A stretch of DNA of 64,000 nt, from the NCBI RefSeq assembly GCF_001544575.2, contig NZ_FCNY02000013.1, positions 124,001 to 188,000 of the forward strand, written 5' to 3'. This document shows, one piece after another, positions 33,753 to 42,864 of this stretch. Position 1 is the stretch's first letter; each line of letters begins with the position of its first letter. This stretch comes from Caballeronia cordobensis. GTDB lineage: Bacteria > Pseudomonadota > Gammaproteobacteria > Burkholderiales > Burkholderiaceae. The notes below the pieces were generated by a model that made no database searches, had not been told where the DNA came from, and saw nothing but the letters and a program-made list of their open reading frames with translations. Both the position numbers and the translations under genes were made by a program.

Positions 33753-34753
33753 GCGACGTGCTCCGCGAGATTCACAATGCGTTTCTCGCGCCACGACACG
33801 CTCGCGGCTTCGGCAAGTTCCAGCGCTTTCAGGCCATCCGCGACTGTCGTGCGCACCGGCTTGGCGTTAGTGACCGCATCGAAGAAATGCGCGATTTCCG
33901 CCGCGTACGCCGCACGATAGCGCTCGAGAAAGAACGCCTCGGGAACGTCGCTGGACACGGCCGTCTTCGTGTACGACGTGACTTCCGTCGGCCGCACGTT
34001 GCCCGCCTGCAGCATGCCGCGACTGCCGAGCAACTCGAAGCGCTGATCGTAGCCATACGCCGCGCGCCGCGCCGTGTTGATCTGGCACAGCCGCCCGCGC
34101 TTCGTGCGGATCGTCACCGCCGTCGAATCGATGTCGCCCGCCTCGGCGATCGCCGGATCGGCGAGGCAACTGCCCGTCGCGTGCAGCGTCTCGGCTTCGT
34201 CGTCGAGAATCCAGCGGAAGATGTCGAAGTCGTGGATCAGCATGTCCTTGAAGATGCCGCCCGAGTGCCTGATGTACTCGACCGGCGGCGCGCCCGGATC
34301 GCGGCTCGTGACGATCAGCATTTCCGGATCGCCGATCTCGCCCGCATCGATGCGCGCCTTCAACGCGGCAAAGGTCGGATCGAAACGTCGCTGAAAGCCG
34401 ATCATGCAGACGACGCCCGCCTTCGCGACTGCATCGGCGCATGCACGGGCCCGCTCGATCGTCAGATCCACGGGCTTCTCGCAGAACACGTGCTTGCCCT
34501 GCGCCGCCGACGCCTGAATCAGATCGGCATGCGTATCCGTGCTCGAACACACGACCGTCGCGCCGATGGACGCATCGCCCATCGCGCCGTCGATATCCGC
34601 CACTTGCGCGCCATGCAAAGCAGCCAGCGCCGCCGCCGCTTCCCTGTTCACATCGACAACATAACGAAGCCGCACGCCCGGCTGCCGCGCGAGATTGGCC
34701 GCGTGAATCTTGCCGATGCGCCCCGCGCCGAACACCGCCACATCAATCGTCAT
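33749..34753 (-). CDS. iolG: Inositol 2-dehydrogenase
   Basis: The 334-residue Gfo/Idh enzyme oxidises myo-inositol to scyllo-inosose with NAD+, the first catabolic step. The NAD motif VFGAGRIGKIHAANLA is at residues ~6-21, CEKPVDL near 94 has the conserved Lys, and HSGGIFKDMLIHDFDIFRW (~165-185) carries the catalytic Asp/His pair typical of IolG. The ATG at 34753 lies within the end of the regulator gene (11-bp overlap), with GGGAG ten bases upstream. A GTG two codons earlier is possible. It is translationally coupled to the second Gfo/Idh gene downstream. Confidence 0.92.
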   Translation of the reverse strand: MTIDVAVFGAGRIGKIHAANLARQPGVRLRYVVDVNREAAAALAALHGAQVADIDGAMGDASIGATVVCSSTDTHADLIQASAAQGKHVFCEKPVDLTIERARACADAVAKAGVVCMIGFQRRFDPTFAALKARIDAGEIGDPEMLIVTSRDPGAPPVEYIRHSGGIFKDMLIHDFDIFRWILDDEAETLHATGSCLADPAIAEAGDIDSTAVTIRTKRGRLCQINTARRAAYGYDQRFELLGSRGMLQAGNVRPTEVTSYTKTAVSSDVPEAFFLERYRAAYAAEIAHFFDAVTNAKPVRTTVADGLKALELAEAASVSWREKRIVNLAEHVA

Positions 34754-35621
34754 AGCCACCTGTCTCCCTGGATTCCTCGACGTTCAATTCGAGCCGGTAC
34801 GCGAGCGCGATGAACAGCGCCTGGCACAGGCAAATGGTGCTCGTGAGCGAACGGAAGGCGAACGCGCTGCCCTCCTTCACGAGCAGGCTCGCGCTCGCGT
34901 GGCGCGCGAGCGGCGAAAGCTGGCTGTCGGTGATGACGAGGGTTGCCGCGCCCTGATGCTGCGCCGCGCGCACGCAATATTGCGTTTCCTTGCCGTAGGG
35001 CGCGAAGCTGATCGCGACCACCACGTCCCCCTTCTTCACGCTGCGGACCTGCTCTCGGAACATGCCGCCGAAGCCCGAAATCAGATGCACGCGTTTCTTC
35101 GTGTGCTGCAAGGCATAGACGATGTAGCTCGCCACCGCGAACGAGCGTCGCACGCCGATCACATAGATGTTTTCCGCCTGCGACAGCATGTCGACGGCGG
35201 CTTCGAACTGCGCGTCGTCGAGACCGGCGGCGAGTTCGTCGAGACCCGTGCGGCTCGCCGCGATAAACTCGCGCGCCACCGACACGCCCGAGGCCTCGCC
35301 GGCCTTTTCGTCGATGAGCTTGCGTATGCGCTGCTGATAGCTCTGCTGCGAGCCGCCGCCGCCCGCGTACGCCTGCCGGAACACGGCCTGAAGGTCGGAG
35401 AAGCCGGAAAACCCGAAGCGCTGCGCAAAACGCACGACCGCCGATGCATGCACGCCGCACGCGCTCGCGATATCGCTCGTGCGGTCCATCATCACGCTTG
35501 GGCGGTGCTGCTCGATATAGGTCGCCACGCTCTTCAACTGGCGCGGCAAGGAATCGTATGCATCGGTGATCCGCTGCATCAGTTCGTCGACGCTCTGCAC
35601 GTCGGTGCTGGCTTCATCCAT
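34743..35621 (-). CDS. iolR: RpiR/MurR-family regulator of the inositol locus (IolR)
   Basis: The 292-residue regulator has an N-terminal RpiR-type helix-turn-helix (residues ~15-90; DIASACGVHASAVVRFAQRFGFSGFSDLQ) and a C-terminal SIS sugar-phosphate-binding domain (~125-265; IYVIGVRRSFAVASYIVYALQ). It heads the leftward iolG operon and faces the inositol ABC/iolCDEB operon. In S. meliloti and other proteobacteria an RpiR-type IolR represses iol genes and responds to a pathway phosphate intermediate; extension to this gene is inference, supported by the GGAA-N6-TTCC site in the intergenic region. Start at 35621 is preceded only by a weak AAGAG. Confidence 0.87.
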   Translation of the reverse strand: MDEASTDVQSVDELMQRITDAYDSLPRQLKSVATYIEQHRPSVMMDRTSDIASACGVHASAVVRFAQRFGFSGFSDLQAVFRQAYAGGGGSQQSYQQRIRKLIDEKAGEASGVSVAREFIAASRTGLDELAAGLDDAQFEAAVDMLSQAENIYVIGVRRSFAVASYIVYALQHTKKRVHLISGFGGMFREQVRSVKKGDVVVAISFAPYGKETQYCVRAAQHQGAATLVITDSQLSPLARHASASLLVKEGSAFAFRSLTSTICLCQALFIALAYRLELNVEESRETGGYDD

Positions 35622-35679
35622 CACAGGCTCTTGTTCGATGTTCGTCGTGCAACCGATTATAGGAAGGCGGCAAGCAAAT

Positions 35680-35695
35680 TGGAATGTATTTTCCA
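35680..35695. promoter_or_regulatory. Candidate IolR operator (GGAA-N6-TTCC palindrome)
   Basis: TGGAATGTATTTTCCA is a palindrome with GGAA and TTCC separated by six bases, matching the GGAA-N6-TTCC motif I recall for RpiR-type IolR in rhizobia. It sits between the divergent regulator start (35621) and transporter start (35825), where one site could control both. Confidence 0.65.
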
Positions 35696-35824
35696 TTTGT
35701 CGCACACATGAAATTTCTATTGCAGAGCACCGAAAACTGACCTACTCTTGGTCGTGAGCACGGAGCACGACGCTGCGGCTCGCGGGAACATCACACCAAA
35801 CAACAACCGAGATAGGTGGAGACA

Positions 35825-36877
35825 ATGACCCTTTGCAACGGTCGGGCCGCGCTACGCGCGCTGGTGGCTGCTGCTGCGTTCTGCAGCGCGGCGATGATGG
35901 CGGCGAGTCCCGCTCACGCGGCGCCCGACGCGAAGTTCGTGCTGATCAGCCACGCGCCGGACTCCGATTCGTGGTGGAACACCATCAAGAACGCGATCAA
36001 GCAGGCCGACGAAGACTTCAACGTGCAAACCGATTACCGCAATCCGCCGAACGGCGATATCGCGGACATGTCGCGCCTGATCGAGCAGGCGGCCGCGCGC
36101 AATTACGACGGCGTCATCACCACCATTGCGGACTTCGACGTGCTGAAGAGCGCGATCAACAAAGTGACCGCGAAGAAGATTCCGCTCGTGACGATCAACT
36201 CGGGCACCGAAGAACAAAGCGCGCAGCTCGGCGCGATCATGCACGTCGGGCAGCCGGAATATGTCGCGGGCAAGGCCGCCGGCGAGAAGGCGAAAGCCGC
36301 GGGCGTGAAGTCGTTCCTGTGCGTGAACCACATCGCGACGAACACGGTGTCGTTCGATCGATGCAAGGGCTTCGCGGATGCGCTCGGCATCGACTACAAA
36401 GCCTCGACGCTCGATTCGGGACAGGACCCGACCGAGATCCAGTCGAAGGTGTCGGCGTATCTGCGCAACCATCCGGACACGCAGGCGATCCTCACGCTCG
36501 GACCCACGCCCGCTTCGGCGACGCTCAAGGCCGTGGTGCAAATGGGCCTGCAAAACAAGGTCTATTTCGTGACCTTCGACTTCTCCGATGACATCGCCAA
36601 GGCGATCAAGGACGGCACGATCAAGTTCGCCATCGACCAGCAGCCGTATCTGCAAGGCTATATCCCGGTGGCGGTGCTCGCGATCGCGAAGAAGGAGCAC
36701 ACCACCGATCCGGCGAAGATCCGTCAGATTCTCGAAGCCAATCCGAAGTTCAAGGCGCGCCTCGACACCTACGGATTGCAGCCGTCGTACGGTCCGAAGA
36801 ACATCCGCTCGGGGCCGGGCTTCATCACCAAGGAAAACCTCGACAAGGTCGTGAAGTACGCGGGCCAATATCGTTGA
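35825..36877 (+). CDS. Sugar ABC transporter substrate-binding protein, probably inositol-binding
   Basis: The 350-residue periplasmic protein has a signal peptide (ALRALVAAAAFCSAAMMAASPAHA) and a type I (RbsB-like, Peripla_BP_4) fold. FVLISHAPDSDSWWNTIKNAIKQ starts the mature domain, and DGVITTIADFDVLKSAINK and KIPLVTINSG form the inter-domain core. It is the first gene of the rightward inositol operon, with AGGTGGAG before the ATG at 35825. Its place ahead of iolCDEB supports inositol as the ligand, but ligand residues cannot be read with certainty. A GC-rich hairpin after its stop probably keeps its mRNA more abundant than the permease and ATPase parts. Confidence 0.9.
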   Translation: MTLCNGRAALRALVAAAAFCSAAMMAASPAHAAPDAKFVLISHAPDSDSWWNTIKNAIKQADEDFNVQTDYRNPPNGDIADMSRLIEQAAARNYDGVITTIADFDVLKSAINKVTAKKIPLVTINSGTEEQSAQLGAIMHVGQPEYVAGKAAGEKAKAAGVKSFLCVNHIATNTVSFDRCKGFADALGIDYKASTLDSGQDPTEIQSKVSAYLRNHPDTQAILTLGPTPASATLKAVVQMGLQNKVYFVTFDFSDDIAKAIKDGTIKFAIDQQPYLQGYIPVAVLAIAKKEHTTDPAKIRQILEANPKFKARLDTYGLQPSYGPKNIRSGPGFITKENLDKVVKYAGQYR

Positions 36878-36884
36878 TCACCTT

Positions 36885-36909
36885 CGGGCGGTGTTGCTGA
36901 CGCCGCCCG
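36885..36909 (+). terminator. Intra-operon hairpin after the binding-protein gene
   Basis: CGGGCGG and CCGCCCG form a stem with a short loop eight bases after the stop, without a proper T tract. Such hairpins after binding-protein genes act as partial terminators or 3'-end stabilisers. Confidence 0.5.
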
Positions 36910-36998
36910 CTTTCATCAAAGACGTATCGCTCTCTATGCACTTCTGCGTCCGTTCGCGGACGCGGCAGGCACCTGCACGTACGTATCAAGGAGACATC

Positions 36999-38150
36999 AT
37001 GGGCGTAGCCGGAAAACACTATCCGCCACACGCGAACGCTGAAACCACCGATGCGGTCAAGCCTTCCGACGAGCGTGTGCGGCGGCAATCGTGGTTCGGC
37101 CATTTGCTGAACCGGCCGGAATTCGCGGCGATTTCCGGCACCGTGCTCGTGTTTCTCGTGTTCGGCTTCGCCGCCGGATCGTCGGGCATGTTCAATCTCG
37201 ACGGCGTGATGAACTGGTCGCAAGTGGCCGCCTATCTCGGCCTGCTCGCGGTCGGCGCGTGCCTCCTGATGATCGCGGGCGAGTTCGACTTGTCCATCGG
37301 CTCGATGATCGGCTTCGCGGGCATGATGGTCGCGCTGCCGTCGGTCTATTTCCATTGGCCGATCTCCGTGTCGATTCTCTTCGCCTTCGTCATGTCGATG
37401 CTGCTCGGCGCGCTGAACGGCTATCTCGTGATGAAAACGCGCCTGCCCTCGTTCATCGTCACGCTCGCGTTTCTCTTCATTCTGCGCGGACTGACGCTCG
37501 CGTTGTCGATCATGTTCGCCGACCGCACGATCATTTCCGGCGTCGGCGATCTCGCGCAGAACGATGCGATCGCCAACACGCTCTTTCATGGCGTCGCGTT
37601 TCATGGCGTGTTCACGTGGCTCGCGCACATGGGCGTCGGCAAATTGCTCGACAGCGGCGAGCCGCTCGTGCCGGGCATTCCGAAGGTCATCATCTGGTGG
37701 ATCGTGCTGGCGGCGATCTGCGCGTTCGTGCTCGCGAAGACGCGCTACGGCAACTGGATTCTCGCCGTCGGCGGCGATGCGAATGCCGCGAAGAACGTCG
37801 GCGTGCCGGTGAAGCGCGTGAAAATTTCGCTCTTCGTGCTGACCGCGTTCTGCTCGTGCCTGTTCGCCGTGCTGCAAGTGTGCGATATCGGTTCCGCGGC
37901 GGCCGACCGTGGCCTGCAGAAGGAATTCGAGGCGATCATCGCGGCGGTCATCGGCGGCACCTTGCTCACGGGCGGTTATGGATCGGTGGTCGGCGCATGC
38001 TTTGGCGCGCTGATCTTCGGCGTCGTGCAGATCGGCATCACCTACACGAACGTGAGCTCGGACTGGTTCCGCGTGTTCCTCGGCGTGATGCTGCTGATCG
38101 CCGTGCTCTTCAATCACTACGTGCGCCGCCGCGTTTCACAGGCGCAATGA
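36999..38150 (+). CDS. Sugar ABC transporter permease (RbsC/FrcC type)
   Basis: The 383-residue inner-membrane permease has about ten helices and belongs to the ribose/fructose-type BPD_transp_2 family. GACLLMIAGEFDLSIGSMIGFAG is the conserved block near residue 95, and GDANAAKNVGVPVKRVKISLF (~255-275) is the EAA-like loop that contacts the ATPase. AAGGAGACATC precedes the ATG at 36999. It is 12 bp upstream of the ATPase gene. Together with the binding protein and a single-domain ATPase the set resembles FrcBCA rather than the two-domain RbsA arrangement. Confidence 0.92.
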   Translation: MGVAGKHYPPHANAETTDAVKPSDERVRRQSWFGHLLNRPEFAAISGTVLVFLVFGFAAGSSGMFNLDGVMNWSQVAAYLGLLAVGACLLMIAGEFDLSIGSMIGFAGMMVALPSVYFHWPISVSILFAFVMSMLLGALNGYLVMKTRLPSFIVTLAFLFILRGLTLALSIMFADRTIISGVGDLAQNDAIANTLFHGVAFHGVFTWLAHMGVGKLLDSGEPLVPGIPKVIIWWIVLAAICAFVLAKTRYGNWILAVGGDANAAKNVGVPVKRVKISLFVLTAFCSCLFAVLQVCDIGSAAADRGLQKEFEAIIAAVIGGTLLTGGYGSVVGACFGALIFGVVQIGITYTNVSSDWFRVFLGVMLLIAVLFNHYVRRRVSQAQ

Positions 38151-38161
38151 GGAGAAGCGAC

Positions 38162-38947
38162 ATGAACGACGACAACATCCTCGCCCTCGAAAACGTCAGC
38201 AAGTATTTCGGCAAGGTGATCGCGCTGAACGGCGTCACCCTGCGCCTGAAGCGCGGCGAAGTGCATTGCCTGCTCGGCGATAACGGCGCGGGCAAGTCCA
38301 CGCTCATCAAGACGCTGGCGGGCGTGCACCAGCCCTCTTCCGGCGACTATCTCGTCGATGGCGCGCCCGTGCATTTCGATTCGCCGAAGGAAGCGCTCGA
38401 TCTCGGCATCGCGACCGTATATCAGGATCTCGCGCTCGTGCCGCTGCTTTCTGTCGCCCGCAATTTCTTCATGGGCCGCGAGCCGCAGAAAAAGCGCTTC
38501 GGCATCAGCGTGATGGATCTCGATCTCGCCGCCGAGACCTCGCGCGCGAAGCTCGCGGAAATGGGCATCAACGTGCGCGATCCGCATCAGCCGATCGGCA
38601 CGATGTCGGGCGGCGAAAAGCAGTGTCTCGCAATCGCGCGCGCGATTCACTTCGGCGCGCGCGTGCTGATTCTCGACGAACCGACCGCCGCGCTCGGCGT
38701 GAAGCAGAGCTTCAACGTGCTGAAGCTCATTCACAAGGCGCGCGAAAAAGGCATCTCGGTGATCTTCATCACGCACAACGTCCATCATGCCTACCCCATC
38801 GGCGATTCGTTCACGCTGCTCAATCGCGGCCGTTCGATGGGCACGTTCACGAAGGACACCATCAGCAAGAACGAGGTGCTCGACATGATGGCGGGCGGCG
38901 CGGAGATGCAGCAGATGATGAGCGAACTCGAAGGCGCGACGATCTGA
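38162..38947 (+). CDS. Sugar ABC transporter ATP-binding protein (single-domain, FrcA type)
   Basis: The 261-residue ATPase has one nucleotide-binding domain. Walker A GDNGAGKST is near residue 39, the Q-loop VYQDLAL near 86, the signature MSGGEKQ near 146, Walker B ARVLILDEPTAALG near 163-176, and the H-loop FITHNVHHA near 204. AGGAG precedes the ATG at 38162. Its length (about half of RbsA) makes it a homodimerising ATPase, as in the fructose transporter FrcA. It is followed 12 bp later by the iolC fusion gene. Confidence 0.92.
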   Translation: MNDDNILALENVSKYFGKVIALNGVTLRLKRGEVHCLLGDNGAGKSTLIKTLAGVHQPSSGDYLVDGAPVHFDSPKEALDLGIATVYQDLALVPLLSVARNFFMGREPQKKRFGISVMDLDLAAETSRAKLAEMGINVRDPHQPIGTMSGGEKQCLAIARAIHFGARVLILDEPTAALGVKQSFNVLKLIHKAREKGISVIFITHNVHHAYPIGDSFTLLNRGRSMGTFTKDTISKNEVLDMMAGGAEMQQMMSELEGATI

Positions 38948-38959
38948 GGACTATCCAGC

Positions 38960-40942
38960 ATGCCAACCACTTCCCGTTTTGCTCCTGATCGCGCGCGCGA
39001 CATCGTCTGTCTCGGGCGCATCGCCGTCGATCTGTATGCGCAGCAGGTCGGCGCGCGGCTCGAAGACGTATCGACGTTCGCCAAGTATCTCGGCGGTTCG
39101 TCGGCGAACATCGCGTTCGGATGCGCGCGGCTCGGCCTGAACGCATCGATGCTCGCGCGCGTCGGCAACGATCACATGGGACGCTTTCTCACGGAGACGC
39201 TCGAACGCGAAGGCTGCGACACGAGCCACCTGCGCATCGATCGCGACCGGCTCACGGGGCTCGTGCTGCTCGGCCTCGAAGATCGCGACACGTTTCCGCT
39301 CGTGTTCTATCGCGAGAACTGCGCGGACATGGCCGTCGATGAAAGCGATTTCGACGAAGCGTATATCGCGTCGTCGAAGGCGCTGCTCATCACCGGCACG
39401 CATTTCTCGACGGAACAGGTGAACCGCACGAGCCGCCGCGCGCTGGAATACGCGCGACGCAACGATGTGCGCACGATTCTCGACATCGACTATCGCCCGG
39501 TGCTGTGGGGGCTCACCGGCAAGGCCGACGGCGAGACGCGCTTCGTCGCGAACGAAGGCGTGACCGCGCATTTGCAGCGCATTCTGCCGCTGATGGATCT
39601 CGTCATCGGCACGGAAGAAGAGTTTCGCATCGCGGGCGGCAAGGACCGGCTCGCCGATGCGCTCGCGATGGTCCGCAAGGTCACGGGCGCGACGCTCATC
39701 GTGAAGCGCGGGCCGCTCGGCTGCTCGATCATCGAGGGCGGTGTGCCCGCCTCCATCGACGATGCGCCGATCCACGGCGGCGTCGAAGTCGAAGTGCTCA
39801 ACGTGCTCGGCGCGGGCGATGCGTTCGCATCGGGCTTTCTCTCCGGATGGCTGCGCGATGCGCCGCTCGAAGCCTGCGCGCGCGCGGCCAATGCGTGCGG
39901 CGCGCTCGTCGTGTCGCGTCACGGCTGCGCGCCCGCGATGCCCACGCCCGCCGAACTCGATTACTTCCTTCAGGCCGCGAAAGAAGACCCCATACGCATG
40001 CGCCGTCCCGATCGCGACACGACGCTCGCGCGGCTGCATCGCGTGAGCCCGAAGCGCCGGCAATGGGATGAAGTGCTCGGCTTCGCATTCGATCATCGCA
40101 ATCAGTTCTTCGAACTCGCGCAGCAGACGGGCGCGAGCGACACGCGCATCGCCACGCTCAAGAATCTGTTCGTCGAAGCCGTGGCGCAGACGGAGCAGGA
40201 GCGCGGGCTCGAAGGGCGTATCGGCGTGCTGATCGACGATCGTTACGGCCAGGACGCATTGAACGCCGCAACGGGACGCGGCTGGTGGATCGGGCGTCCG
40301 GTGGAACTGCCCGGCTCGATGCCGCTCGTCTTCGATCATGGCCGCTCGGTCGGCACGACGCTCGTGCAATGGCCGCGCGAACAGGTCGTGAAGTGTCTCG
40401 TGCAATATCACCCCGATCATCCGCATGACGTGCGCCTCGAACAGGAAGCGCAGTTGCGCGCGCTGTACAACGCCGTGCAGGAAAGCGGCCATGAACTGCT
40501 GCTCGAAGTGATCGCGCCGAAGAACGGTCCGCCCGTTGAGGAGGACACGGTGTATCGCGCGTTGAAGCGTCTTTACAACCTCGGCATCTATCCGGACTGG
40601 TGGAAGCTCGAACCGATGAGCGCGCGGCAATGGCAAGCCATCGATGCGCTGATCGCCGAACGCGACACATATTGCCGCGGCGTCGTGCTGCTGGGTTTGT
40701 CCGCGGGCGTCGAGCAGTTGCGCGATGGCTTCAGGGCTGCGGCGGCATCGACAACGTGCAAGGGCTTCACGGTCGGGCGCACGATCTTTCATGAGCCGAG
40801 TCATGCGTGGCTCGCGAACGAGATCGACGACAACGAACTCATCGCGCGCGTGCGCCGCACGTTCGAAGCGTTGATCGGCGCGTGGCGCGACGCGCGTTCG
40901 TCGCCGGATGAAGCGCATGTCACACAGGAGCAAGCCGCATGA
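38960..40942 (+). CDS. iolC: 5-dehydro-2-deoxygluconokinase fused to DUF2090 (IolC-DUF2090)
   Basis: The 660-residue fusion has an N-terminal pfkB sugar kinase (~15-330; LGGSSANIAFGCARLGLNA near 50 and the catalytic GAGDAFASGF near 285). The C-terminal DUF2090 domain (~340-645; GIYPDWWKLEP near 545) is an aldolase-like TIM barrel. IolC phosphorylates 5-dehydro-2-deoxy-gluconate. DUF2090 is thought to stand in for IolJ, cleaving the phosphorylated product to dihydroxyacetone phosphate and malonic semialdehyde, so one polypeptide would catalyse two consecutive steps. The stop overlaps the iolD ATG by four bases. Confidence 0.93.
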   Translation: MPTTSRFAPDRARDIVCLGRIAVDLYAQQVGARLEDVSTFAKYLGGSSANIAFGCARLGLNASMLARVGNDHMGRFLTETLEREGCDTSHLRIDRDRLTGLVLLGLEDRDTFPLVFYRENCADMAVDESDFDEAYIASSKALLITGTHFSTEQVNRTSRRALEYARRNDVRTILDIDYRPVLWGLTGKADGETRFVANEGVTAHLQRILPLMDLVIGTEEEFRIAGGKDRLADALAMVRKVTGATLIVKRGPLGCSIIEGGVPASIDDAPIHGGVEVEVLNVLGAGDAFASGFLSGWLRDAPLEACARAANACGALVVSRHGCAPAMPTPAELDYFLQAAKEDPIRMRRPDRDTTLARLHRVSPKRRQWDEVLGFAFDHRNQFFELAQQTGASDTRIATLKNLFVEAVAQTEQERGLEGRIGVLIDDRYGQDALNAATGRGWWIGRPVELPGSMPLVFDHGRSVGTTLVQWPREQVVKCLVQYHPDHPHDVRLEQEAQLRALYNAVQESGHELLLEVIAPKNGPPVEEDTVYRALKRLYNLGIYPDWWKLEPMSARQWQAIDALIAERDTYCRGVVLLGLSAGVEQLRDGFRAAAASTTCKGFTVGRTIFHEPSHAWLANEIDDNELIARVRRTFEALIGAWRDARSSPDEAHVTQEQAA

Positions 40943-42822
40943 ACCAGCGCGCAATGCAAACGGAGACCGCCGTGCAATCGACCATTCGGCTGACCGCCGC
41001 GCAGGCGCTCGTGCGCTATCTCGCGGCACAACGCACGGAGCATGGCGAGCCGCTTTTCGGCGGCGTGTTCGCGATCTTCGGGCATGGCAATGTCGCGGGC
41101 ATCGGCGAGGCGCTGTATCGGCATCGCGATGCATTGCCGACGTATCGCGCGCACAACGAGCAGGCCATGGCGCACAGTGCGATCGCGTATGCGAAGGCGC
41201 ACATGCGCCGCCGCATGATGGCGGTGACGACGTCCATCGGTCCGGGCGCGACCAATCTCGTCACGGCCGCGGCGCTCGCGCATGTGAACCGCTTGCCGGT
41301 GCTCTTGCTGCCGGGCGATATCTTCGTGTCGCGCGCGCCCGATCCCGTGCTTCAGCAAGTCGAGGATGGTCACGATGGCGGCGTATCCGCGAACGATGCG
41401 TTGAAGGCCGTATCGCGTTACTTCGATCGCATCATGCATCCCGCGCAATTGCTGAGCGCCTTGCCGCGCGCGATACGCGTGCTGACGGACGCGGCACTGT
41501 GCGGTCCTGTCACGCTCGCGCTGCCGCAGGACGTGCAGGCGATGGCGTATGACTTCCCTGCTTTGTTCTTCGAGCCGCGCGTCGCGGCGATTCACGCCCC
41601 CGCGCCGGTGCCGCGCGAGATCGAGCAGGCCGCCGCGATCTTGCGTGAAGCGCGCGAGCCCTTGATCGTGTCGGGCGGCGGCGTCTTGTATAGCCTCGCG
41701 AGCGACGCGATGCGCGCGTTCGCTCACAAACATGGCGTGCCTGTTGCCGAAACGCAGGCGGGCAAAGGCGCGCTCGCATGGGACGATGCGTTGAACGTCG
41801 GCGGCATCGGCGTGACGGGTTCATCCGAGGCGAACGAACTCGCGCATGCGAGCGATTGCGTGCTCGCGCTCGGCACGCGTTTGCAGGACTTCACGACCGG
41901 CTCGAACACGCTTTTCACGCAGGCGCGGCTTATCGCGATCAACGCGAATCCGTTCGACGCGCTGAAGCAGAACGCGATGGCGGTGCAAGCGGATGTGCGC
42001 GCCGCGCTGGAAGCGCTCTCGGCGGCGCTCGGCGACTGGCATGCCTCGCCGCAATGGACGACGCGCGCGCACCGGCTCGCGAACGAATGGCGCGAGACGG
42101 TTGCGCGCGTGACGAATACGCCGCTCGCCGATGGCGTCTTGCCGCGCGAAGCGGACGTGATCGGTGCGGTGCAACGGTCTTCGGCTTCATCGGCTGGTGA
42201 GGACATCGTCGTGTGCGCGGCCGGCACCTTGCCGGCCGACTTGCAGAAGCTGTGGCGCGTTGCCGGGCCGGGCGGCTATCACGTCGAATATGGCTATTCG
42301 TGCATGGGCTATGAAATCGCAGGCGGACTCGGCGTGAAGCTCGCGCGGCCGGAGCGCGAGGTCATCGTGATGGTCGGCGATGGCAGCTATCTGATGATGA
42401 ATAGCGAGCTTGCGACTTCCGTGATGCTTGGCGCGAAGGTGATCGTGGTGTTGCTCGATAACCGCGGGTTTGGCTGCATTAATCGCTTGCAGAGGGCTTG
42501 TGGGGGGGCGCCGTTCAATAACCTCCTCGATGATTGCAAGCAGGGTTCGTTAGGCGCGCCGCGGGTGGATTTCGCGATGCATGCGAGATCGCTGGGGGCG
42601 CTGGCTGAGCATGTTTCCAGTCTGGATGAATTGCAGGCTGCGATGATGCGGGCGCGGGGGGCGGATCGGAGTTATTTGATTTCTATCGATACGGATGCGG
42701 CTCGGCCTACCGAGGAGGGGGGGTGGTGGTGGGAAGTGGCTGTGCCTGAGGTTTCTGATCGGAGTGATGTTGTGGGGGCTCGGGAGGCGTATGAGAGGGC
42801 TTTGCGAGCGCGTGGGGCTTGA
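40939..42822 (+). CDS. iolD: 3D-(3,5/4)-trihydroxycyclohexane-1,2-dione hydrolase
   Basis: The 627-residue thiamine-diphosphate enzyme opens the ring of trihydroxycyclohexanedione to give 5-deoxy-glucuronate. The N-terminal Pyr domain has HNEQAMAHSAIAYAKA (catalytic Glu near 74) and the C-terminal PP domain has GDGSYLMMNSELAT...DNRGFG (Mg/ThDP motif, ~480-510). The length agrees with IolD of other bacteria. From about 42,470 to the stop the codons switch from G/C-ending to G/T-ending while the protein (ISIDTDAARPTEEGGWWWEV) stays conserved, so the bias is at synonymous positions. The palindromic element starts 42 bp after the stop. Confidence 0.95.
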   Translation: MNQRAMQTETAVQSTIRLTAAQALVRYLAAQRTEHGEPLFGGVFAIFGHGNVAGIGEALYRHRDALPTYRAHNEQAMAHSAIAYAKAHMRRRMMAVTTSIGPGATNLVTAAALAHVNRLPVLLLPGDIFVSRAPDPVLQQVEDGHDGGVSANDALKAVSRYFDRIMHPAQLLSALPRAIRVLTDAALCGPVTLALPQDVQAMAYDFPALFFEPRVAAIHAPAPVPREIEQAAAILREAREPLIVSGGGVLYSLASDAMRAFAHKHGVPVAETQAGKGALAWDDALNVGGIGVTGSSEANELAHASDCVLALGTRLQDFTTGSNTLFTQARLIAINANPFDALKQNAMAVQADVRAALEALSAALGDWHASPQWTTRAHRLANEWRETVARVTNTPLADGVLPREADVIGAVQRSSASSAGEDIVVCAAGTLPADLQKLWRVAGPGGYHVEYGYSCMGYEIAGGLGVKLARPEREVIVMVGDGSYLMMNSELATSVMLGAKVIVVLLDNRGFGCINRLQRACGGAPFNNLLDDCKQGSLGAPRVDFAMHARSLGALAEHVSSLDELQAAMMRARGADRSYLISIDTDAARPTEEGGWWWEVAVPEVSDRSDVVGAREAYERALRARGA

Positions 42823-42864
42823 GGTTTTTTTGATTTTTGGGCTGCTATGGAATCCTGCTTTCTT

